The notes under the pieces were generated by a model. The model did not search any database, was not told the DNA's origin, and was given only the letters and a program-made list of their open reading frames with translations. Below, piece by piece: positions 5,721 through 12,500 of a stretch of DNA of 15,279 nucleotides. The translations under genes were made by a program, and so were the position numbers. The stretch spans positions 1-15,279 of the forward strand of contig JADFNR010000081.1 in NCBI GenBank assembly GCA_022563275.1, written 5' to 3'. Source of the stretch: Chloroflexota bacterium (lineage in GTDB: Bacteria; Chloroflexota; Dehalococcoidia; UBA3495). Every line of letters begins with the position of its first letter. The first letter of the stretch is position 1.

Positions 5721-7355
5721 TTATTCGAGAAGGAACCCTTCATAACCGTTGGCCGCCACCTCGGCACGCTTGGCCCGCATGACTGGGGCCGGGTCCGGGG
5801 AGGTGAGCAATACCCGCGCCTTGCCGGGGATATTCGCCCCCACGAACCAAGAGTTGGCCTGGGTCCGGAGGATCTTGGCGCCGGCCTCGTTGACGTGATT
5901 GACCCATGCATCCTCCGCCTCGAGCGTGGCCGAGATACGCGTGAATTTATTGTCGCGCACGTAGCACATGGCTTCGCTCACCCAGTCCACCAAAGGCTCG
6001 GCGGCCCTGACGAAGTTTCCGACCGAGGCTGCATTGATGGTGAAGAGATTCGGGAAGCCGGCGCTGGAGATGCCCATATAGGTGCGCGGGCCTCCGGCGA
6101 ATTTATCCTTCAGAGTCTGCCCGCCTTCGCCTCTGATATCCAGTTTGATCAACGACCCGGTCACGGCGTCGAATCCCGTGGCGAAGATTATGACGTCCAG
6201 CTCGTACTCGGCATCCCTGGTCTTCACGCCTTTGGGGGTGATGCGCTCGATGGGGGCCTCGCGCACGTCAACCAGCAAAACATTGTCCCGGTTGTAAACT
6301 TCGTAGTACCCGCTCTCGCAGGGGAGGCGCTTGGAGCCAAACATGTGGTCCTTGGGCACCAGCATCTCCGCCACCACCGGGTCGTTCACGCGCTCGCGTA
6401 TCTTGTTGCGGACGAATTCGGCGTAGTCCTCGTTGGCCTCCCCTGGGACCATGACGTCATGGAAATTGGCCAGCCATTTCTTGAAACCGGGCTCCGCCCA
6501 CAGCCTTTCATACTGCTCCAGCCGTTCTTCCGGTGAGACTTCCATGGCCGACCGTGGGTCGAATTTGTGAACGAATGAGCCTGGAGTCTCCATGCATTTC
6601 TTGAAGATCTCCGGGTAGCTGGCTTTGATCTGGCGCTGTTCCTCGTCATCGATGGGGCTGTTCCGGAGCGGCGCGCAGAAGTTGGCCGTGCGTTGGAAGA
6701 CTGTCAGGTGCGATACTTCTTTGGCGATCTCCGGTATGAGCTGGACTCCCGAGGCCCCCGTGCCGATCACTCCCACCCGTTTGCCGGCCAGGTCCATGCC
6801 CTCCCGCGGCCATCTGCCGGTGTGGCACCATTTGCCCTTGAAGCTGTCTATGCCCTCAAAGTCCGGTATGTAGCCCGAAGACAGGATGCCGACCGAGGTG
6901 ATCAAGAATTGCCCCCGCGCCCGGTGGCCATCCTCCAACCGGACCTCCCAGCAGCCCTCGTCCTCATCAAACACGGCCGATTCCACGCGCGAGTTTAACC
7001 GGATGTCCCGGCGAAGATCGAATTTATCTGCTACGTAATTGAGGTAGCGTTCGTTCTCCGGCTGGCCGGAATAATGCTCTTTCCAGTCCCATTCCTGGAG
7101 GAGTTCTTCTGAGAACGAATACCCATAGGAGTAACTCTCGGAGTCGAAACGACATCCCGGATAGCGGTTCCAATACCAGGTGCCGCCCACTCCGCCACCT
7201 TCTTCGAACGCCCGGACCGAGAAACCGAGCTTCCGCATGCGGTACAACGAATACAGGCCGGTAACGCCGGCGCCGATGATGATCGCATCAAACCGCTCGA
7301 CCTCTTCGGCCGGCCTAGCACCGGCTGCCTGCGTTCGCTGTTCAGTGGTCGCCAT
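5721..7355 (-). CDS. Type I Baeyer-Villiger monooxygenase (cyclohexanone/phenylacetone monooxygenase-like)
   Basis: A 544-residue FAD- and NADPH-dependent soluble enzyme that inserts one oxygen atom next to a ketone carbonyl to give an ester or lactone. The length is typical. The FAD Rossmann motif is GAGVTG (28-33), followed by GGTWYWNRYPG and a conserved D71. The Baeyer-Villiger fingerprint FxGxxxHxxxWP is perfect at 172-183 (FKGKWCHTGRWP), which separates it from plain flavin monooxygenases. The NADPH Rossmann motif is GTGASG (198-203). K342-R343 in the 'KR......YYE.YNRDNV' block aligns with the active-site arginine of phenylacetone monooxygenase, and ATGFD (392-396) is present. AGGAG lies six bases before the ATG. 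It stands alone with its own likely promoter, so the natural ketone cannot be told from context. Confidence 0.94.
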   Translation of the reverse strand: MATTEQRTQAAGARPAEEVERFDAIIIGAGVTGLYSLYRMRKLGFSVRAFEEGGGVGGTWYWNRYPGCRFDSESYSYGYSFSEELLQEWDWKEHYSGQPENERYLNYVADKFDLRRDIRLNSRVESAVFDEDEGCWEVRLEDGHRARGQFLITSVGILSSGYIPDFEGIDSFKGKWCHTGRWPREGMDLAGKRVGVIGTGASGVQLIPEIAKEVSHLTVFQRTANFCAPLRNSPIDDEEQRQIKASYPEIFKKCMETPGSFVHKFDPRSAMEVSPEERLEQYERLWAEPGFKKWLANFHDVMVPGEANEDYAEFVRNKIRERVNDPVVAEMLVPKDHMFGSKRLPCESGYYEVYNRDNVLLVDVREAPIERITPKGVKTRDAEYELDVIIFATGFDAVTGSLIKLDIRGEGGQTLKDKFAGGPRTYMGISSAGFPNLFTINAASVGNFVRAAEPLVDWVSEAMCYVRDNKFTRISATLEAEDAWVNHVNEAGAKILRTQANSWFVGANIPGKARVLLTSPDPAPVMRAKRAEVAANGYEGFLLE

Positions 7356-7492
7356 CAGTTGCTCCTGTAGGGGTTTGAACTTGTCCGGCCGCCATGAATG
7401 GGACTGCTCACGTCATGCAACTAACTGATAACGAAAGCAGCGGCGGCCAACACGAATATAGCCTTTGAAACGGCTCGAGGCCGGTGCCCAGC

Positions 7493-7522
7493 ATAATACC
7501 CTGTAATGTTGATATAAGTCTA
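7493..7522 (-). promoter_or_regulatory. Likely sigma70-type promoter of the monooxygenase
   Basis: On the minus strand TAGACT (7522-7517, four of six to the -35 consensus) and TATTAT (7498-7493, five of six to the -10) are separated by 18 bases. Transcription would start near 7486, giving a leader of about 130 bases before the ATG at 7355. Confidence 0.45.
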
Positions 7523-7566
7523 CTATCATGGAGGGCAATAATTGTCAGGCACCGTTAAGGACGCCT

Positions 7567-7598
7567 TCCCCTTGAAAATCGACGAAATCTTAAGGGGA
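7567..7598. repeat. 7-bp inverted repeat TCCCCTT...AAGGGGA
   Basis: A perfect 7-bp inverted repeat with an 18-base spacer lies about 95 bases after the signalling operon and 45 bases upstream of the predicted monooxygenase -35. It may be an RNA hairpin protecting the operon's 3' end or a regulator site. Confidence 0.45.
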
Positions 7599-7693
7599 CC
7601 CAACTGGAAGACACAGGCCGGCGCTGGACTGCGAAAGTCAGAAGATAATCCCTTAGTCCCCGGGAGTAGGCGGGGGGAGAGACCGCCGTGCGC

Positions 7694-8704
7694 TCAGGCC
7701 CGGTCTTGGGCCGTGCCGGTGGATGAAAGATTCTTGAGGGTCTGCGCGGTCTGTCGAAAGGTTTCCGGATGAGCGCCGCTGGCGATGGAGGCAAGATATT
7801 CGGCGGATTCGCCGCTCAGGGCGGAAACGCCGGTAAAGTCGGCGCCCTCGATGCTGATGAGGTTGGTCAATTGGGCGCCTTGGAGGGCTGCGCCGGTGAA
7901 GTTGGCATCGCGAAGATTGGCCCCGCTCAGGTTGGCGTTCTCAAGTTTGGCGTTCTTGAGGTCCGCCCCGTGCAGGTTCACACCGCTGAGATTGGCCGAG
8001 GTTAGATCGGACCCGCTGAGGTCCGCCCCGCGGAGGTCCGCCCCGCTCAGGTCGGCGTGACTCAGGTCTACGCCGCTCAGCACTGTGGCGAAAGCGATCA
8101 CGCCATGGAGATCAGCCTGGGTCAGGTCCGAACCGGTCAGATCGGCGTCGCTCAGGTCGGCCCCTCTCAGGTCGATGCCGTCCAGGTCCGCCTCTTTTAT
8201 GACCGCGCCCCGCAGATTGGCCAGGCCAAAGCCCGCTTGCTGCAATGAAGCCCCATTCAACTCCACCAAGCTCAGGTCGCTCCCGGATAATGAGACCATC
8301 GGCACGGTGTCGGTCCCGTTCCGGGAGATGAGCCCGCTTCCATATAGGAACGCCACCAGGTTGCGCTTCTCGTCGGCCTTGAGTATCTTCAGGATGGCGT
8401 CGGTGCGCCCTTTGGTCAGGCTTCTAGCCGTGTCGGTAAAGATACCGTCCTCGTCCCGCAGCAATAGTGTGGAAATGCCGTCGAAATAGGAGTCCAGACT
8501 CTGGGCCCGGATGATGCGCTCTTGTTCCAGGGTCGAGATATTGTGGTTCGACTCGATCTGCTCGGTTAGTTCCCGTTGCTCCCGGCTGATCCGCTTGCCG
8601 TCGACCCACTGGCGTATCCCGATGTATACCGCCACGCAGGCGATGGCGATGGAGCCTGCCGCCCCGGCTATCTCGGCGATGGCGCCCATGGCAACCCAGT
8701 TCAT
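7694..8704 (-). CDS. Membrane-anchored pentapeptide-repeat protein
   Basis: A 336-residue protein in three parts. Residues 5-31 form one hydrophobic helix, probably a membrane anchor with the rest in the cytoplasm. Residues 35-135 are charged and helical and contain ALDSYFDGI-like and 'ARSLTKGRTDAILKIL...LVAFLYGSGLI' blocks often seen before pentapeptide repeats. Residues about 138-292 are some thirty A(D/N)LxG pentapeptides predicted to make a right-handed quadrilateral beta-helix. Residues 293-336 are a short tail. GGAGG precedes the ATG by seven bases. It begins 34 bases after the second receiver gene and is the last gene of the kinase operon. Pentapeptide proteins act as scaffolds or DNA mimics; the function here is unknown. 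Its place suggests an output or anchoring role for the phosphorelay, which is inference. Confidence 0.88.
   Translation of the reverse strand: MNWVAMGAIAEIAGAAGSIAIACVAVYIGIRQWVDGKRISREQRELTEQIESNHNISTLEQERIIRAQSLDSYFDGISTLLLRDEDGIFTDTARSLTKGRTDAILKILKADEKRNLVAFLYGSGLISRNGTDTVPMVSLSGSDLSLVELNGASLQQAGFGLANLRGAVIKEADLDGIDLRGADLSDADLTGSDLTQADLHGVIAFATVLSGVDLSHADLSGADLRGADLSGSDLTSANLSGVNLHGADLKNAKLENANLSGANLRDANFTGAALQGAQLTNLISIEGADFTGVSALSGESAEYLASIASGAHPETFRQTAQTLKNLSSTGTAQDRA
7829..8293 (-). repeat. 15-bp periodic coding repeat (pentapeptide beta-helix)
   Basis: The DNA repeats every 15 bases around a CTCAGGTC/GGCGGACCTGAG-like core, best kept at about 7905-8175. It encodes tandem pentapeptides with Leu at the centre and Ala or Gly before it. 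It is protein-driven periodicity, not a CRISPR. Confidence 0.85.
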
Positions 8705-8738
8705 GGCATACCTCCCAAAGCGACGGACAAAGCGGCGG

Positions 8739-9140
8739 TCACTGCCCGGCTTGGGGGCGGTTGTGCCGTTCCAGGCAGTCGCTGATGCGGCTCTTCAACG
8801 TGACCGGATTAAAAGGTTTTGTCAGGTAATCCTCAGCGCCCAGTGCGAGGCATCTCGCCTTGCCGTCTGATTCATCAAGGGCGGTGGTGATGATCACCGG
8901 TATATGGCTCAATGACTGGTCGGCTTTCAGATGCTCCAGCACCTGGTACCCGTTCATCACGGGGAGCATTATGTCCAGTAAGACCAGGTCGAATTCTTCT
9001 TGTTCCATGAATTCCAAGGCTTGGCGGCCGTCCACGGCCATCGTCACGCGGTAGCCCTGGCGTGCAAGGCGCCGGCCCAGCAGGTCCCGGTTCATCTCGT
9101 TGTCGTCGACCACCAGGAGGGAATATTGCTGGCTAGCCAT
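8739..9140 (-). CDS. Stand-alone response-regulator receiver protein (second of pair)
   Basis: At 133 residues it is one CheY-like receiver domain with no output domain. The acidic pocket is D12-D13 (VVDDNEMNRDLL), the phospho-acceptor is D56 (LVLLDIMLP), the switch Thr lies in VIITTA (85-86) and the invariant Lys is K108 (LTKPF). All residues needed for phosphotransfer are present. Its ATG overlaps the stop of the preceding receiver gene in a TAATG, with AAGGGG about nine bases ahead, so translation is probably coupled. It likely takes phosphate from the large hybrid kinase and signals by protein contact. Confidence 0.92.
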   Translation of the reverse strand: MASQQYSLLVVDDNEMNRDLLGRRLARQGYRVTMAVDGRQALEFMEQEEFDLVLLDIMLPVMNGYQVLEHLKADQSLSHIPVIITTALDESDGKARCLALGAEDYLTKPFNPVTLKSRISDCLERHNRPQAGQ

Positions 9141-9514
9141 TACTCAGACCCCTTGCCAAGTAGCTTTTCTATCTTTTCGATCAACCGGGAGAATTCCACC
9201 GGTTTGGTGTCGTAGTCGTCGCAACCGGCCTCCAGAGACTTCTCCCGGTCACCCGCCATGGCGTGGGCGGTGAGGGCGATCACCGGTATAGACTGGGTCT
9301 CCGGAGCAGCCTTGAGTTGCCGGGTGGCGGCCCAGCCGTCCAGGACGGGCAGGTCCATGTCCATCAAGATTATGTCCGGCGAGCCGGACCGGGCTTTATT
9401 CATCCCGTCCTCGCCGTCCACTGCGGAGATGACCTCATAGCCCCGGCGTTCCAGGCGCCGTGTGAGCATATCCCGGTTCATCTCGTTGTCCTCAACAACC
9501 AAGACCTTGGGCAT
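9140..9514 (-). CDS. Stand-alone response-regulator receiver protein (first of pair)
   Basis: This 124-residue CheY/DivK-like single receiver has the acidic pair E8-D9 (VVEDNEMNRDML), phospho-acceptor D52 (IILMDMDLP), T82 (VIALTAHAMAGD) and K104 (YDTKP). The ALTAHAM block and DMDLPVLDGW are typical of receivers that work with hybrid kinases. It starts 32 bases after the kinase stop, with GAGGGAG just before the ATG. It shares the N-terminal 'DNEMNRD' with its neighbour, so the two probably arose by duplication and then diverged. No DNA-binding or enzymatic output is attached. Confidence 0.92.
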   Translation of the reverse strand: MPKVLVVEDNEMNRDMLTRRLERRGYEVISAVDGEDGMNKARSGSPDIILMDMDLPVLDGWAATRQLKAAPETQSIPVIALTAHAMAGDREKSLEAGCDDYDTKPVEFSRLIEKIEKLLGKGSE

Positions 9515-9546
9515 GGCTCCCTCTCGATGTGTATCTAGATTGGGTT

Positions 9547-12500
9547 TTAGGTGCGGTCTTTTCCGGCAAAGGCGGTCACCAAACCGCGCAGTTCAGTCAA
9601 CAATGATTCGGCGGAGTATGAACCCTTCTGCACCACTTTCTCCACGTATCCGTTCAGGCGCTGCCGGTCTTCGGCCGTGATGTCTTTGGCGGTGACAACC
9701 ACCACTGGGAGCCGTTTCCACCGGTCGTCGCGGCGCAATTCTTCAATGAACTCGAACCCGTCCATCTCCGGCATCATCAGGTCCAGCAGTATCAGGCTGG
9801 GGGCGGTCTCGTCCAACATGTCCAGAGCGATCCGGCCGTTCTCGGCAAAGGCCACTTCCCAACCCTCCTTCTGAAGCATGCGGCGGACCATCTCCCGCAC
9901 CGCCGGGTCGTCGTCCACCACCAGCACCGGCCCATTTGTTGTGTCCTGCTTGTACTTGTTCAGCACCGAAAGCAGACGCCCCCGGTCTATGGGTTTGGTC
10001 AAGTACTCGGCGGCGCCCAGGGCATACCCCAGGTTCTTCTGGTCGATTATGGTCACCATGATGACCGGGATATCGGCCAGGTCCGGGTCGGCTTTCAAGG
10101 CCGATAGAACGGCCCAGCCGTCCATACCGGGCATCATAACATCCAGCGTGATCACCGCGGGCAGCAGTTCTTTGGCCAGGCGCAGGCCCTCTTGGCCTCC
10201 CATGGCCCGCACCAGGTTGAAGCCCTGTCCGGCCAGGGACCGCTGCATCAGGTCGTGGACATTGGCGTCGTCGTCCACCACCAACACAGTGTTGGGTAAC
10301 GGGGTGGCTTCAACCGTCTCAGCCGGAGCAGAATCTTCAACGCCGGCCTGCGGTTCGCCGGGTTCCGTGGCAACCGCCGGCAGCCTCATGGTGAAAGTCG
10401 AGCCTTTTCCGGTCTCGCTTGCCACCAGGACCTTGCCGCCCATCATCTCGCAGAAATGGCGGGTGATGGCCAGTCCTAGGCCGGTGCCGCCAAAGCGCCT
10501 GGTGGTCGATGCCTCGGCCTGGGCGAAGGCTTCGAATAGGTGTTCCATCTGTTCTTCGGTCATGCCGATGCCGGTATCCCCGATGGAAAAGTTGACCCAT
10601 TCCCGGCCGTCTTCGGTATCCCGGCTAACCGACAGTGAGATGGTGCCTTCCTCGGTGAACTTGCTGGAGTTGCTGAGCAGGTTGAACAGACACTGTCTGA
10701 CTTTGGTCATGTCGGCGTGGATGGAGCCGACGGACTCGGGGCAATCTATCTCCAGTGTGTTGGAGTTCTTGGCCACCAGGGGCTGAATCGTCCTCACCAC
10801 CTCTTGGATCATGGGCGCGATGGGGAAGGTCTCCAGGTAGATGTCCATCCCGCCGGCCTCGATCTTTGAGATGTCCAAGACATCGTTGATCAGGCTCAGC
10901 AGGTGTTTGCCGGCGCCGTTGATGCGCTCCAGGTCGTCTTCGAATTCTGAGTTGCCCAGGTCTTGGGCCTCTTCTTGGAGCATCTCGCTGTAGCCGATGA
11001 TGGCGTTCAGGGGAGTGCGTAATTCGTGGCTCATGTTGGCCAGGAACTGGCTCTTGGTCCGGTTGGCTTCTTCGGCTGCCTCCCGGGCCTGCTGGGTCTG
11101 CTCTATAAACTGGGCGTTGCCGATGGCCACGGCGGCGCTGTCGGCCAGGGTCTGGAGCAACTGCGCCTCCGCCTCGCCGAATTCGTGGACGGAATAATAG
11201 TTCGCCGTAAGGCAGCCGTAGACCTGGTCCCGGATGATGATGGGGGCGGAGAGCGCCGCCCGGTTCTTGGAATTCAAGACCGTCTCCCGGACCGAGGGGT
11301 CTGGATATTCCGTCTCGGCATTTTCGTGCAGGTCGTTTTTCCAGACCGGCTTGCGGTCACGAAATGCCCTTCCCACGGTGCCGACGCCGGGCAGGAAGAA
11401 ATAATTCTCCGTAGTGTCTTCATCCGTGAGGAAGTTGTGCTCACGAGCGAGGACCAAGCCGTTTTTTTCCACATCGAAACTGAACAATGACGAGGCCTCG
11501 CTGCTTAGAAGCTCAGCCGCTTTCTCGACGATCAAATCCAGCACCGTATCCATGTCCGGACTGGAGGCCAGCTGTTCCGTGATCTCGTATAACTGGGTGG
11601 CTTCATCCCTCGCCTGCTGGGTCTCCTCGATGAACCGGGCGTTGCCGATGGCCACGGCGGCGCTGTCGGCCAGGGTTTGCTGGAGCTGGATCTCGGCATC
11701 GGTAAAGTCATGGGGCTCGAAGTACAAGATGTTGAGGGTACCGTATGCCTGGCCTCGGATGATTATAGGGACCGCCGCGATGGCTCGGACTCCACTGGCC
11801 CGAACCGCGGAATCGCTTTCGGAGTTTGAAAGTGGAGCGGACCCATCGGATTCGCGGTCACTTGTCCACGTGGGCCGTCTTTCTCGAAAAGCGACCCCTG
11901 AGAGGCCCTCTCCTGGTCTAACATGAACCGATCCCTCTAGCCCCTCCGGGAAATTGAAGGTCTTGGCGACGTACAGCTCATCTCTAACCGGGTCGTACTC
12001 AAAGATCCCCGCCGCCCCGCACTCGAATAGGTCCACCGCTCTGGCAGTGATCAGGTCTAAGACCGCGTCCATATCCGTGCTGGAGGCCAACTGGGAGGTC
12101 ACCTCCTGTAACTGGGTGGCCTCCCGCTCCCGGGCCTCCGCCTCGTCTCGGGCCTGCTGGGTCTCCTCGATGAACCGGGCGTTGCCGATGGCCACGGCGG
12201 CGCTGTCGGCCAGGGCTTCCAGTAGCCCGATTTCTGCATCCGTGAATTCGTGGGATTCTAGGTACGAAACGTTCAAAACGCCATAAGGCTGGTCCCGGAC
12301 GACGATGGGCACCGCCAGTACCGCCCTGACACCCGCCTCCTCGATCGCTCGGAGGGCATCTCCTTCAGTCCGGTTCAGGCTCTGGTCGGTAGTGATATCA
12401 CTGCTCCAGAAAGGTCGTCTTTCCTGAAAGGCGAGTCCATTGATCCCTAGTCCCGGTTTGGCGGAATATTGCTCTAGAAGTACTGTAGCTTTGTTGTGTG

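Larger units (their letters stand above)
7356..7693. other. Intergenic region between the signalling operon and the monooxygenase
   Basis: These 338 bases have no supported gene. They hold the likely monooxygenase promoter (7493-7522) and two hairpins downstream of the signalling operon. One is GGCGG/CCGCC (7669-7673 with 7683-7687), starting seven bases after the operon's last stop. The other is TCCCCTT/AAGGGGA (7567-7573 with 7592-7598). Neither has a T run on the minus strand, so they are not classical intrinsic terminators. Confidence 0.6.

Noticed and set aside
5667..6536. Long plus-strand open frame (289 residues) across the monooxygenase
   Set aside because: It is antisense to the well-supported monooxygenase; its His/Gly/Asp-rich translation shows no family motif and is a high-GC shadow.
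7829..8293. Regular 15-bp repeats resembling a CRISPR or minisatellite
   Set aside because: No unique spacers of constant length; the period is five codons and translates to classic pentapeptide repeats.
9878..10786. Plus-strand open frame of 302 residues within the kinase region
   Set aside because: Antisense to the kinase ATPase and receiver domains, Ser/Arg/Pro-rich, no recognisable domain.
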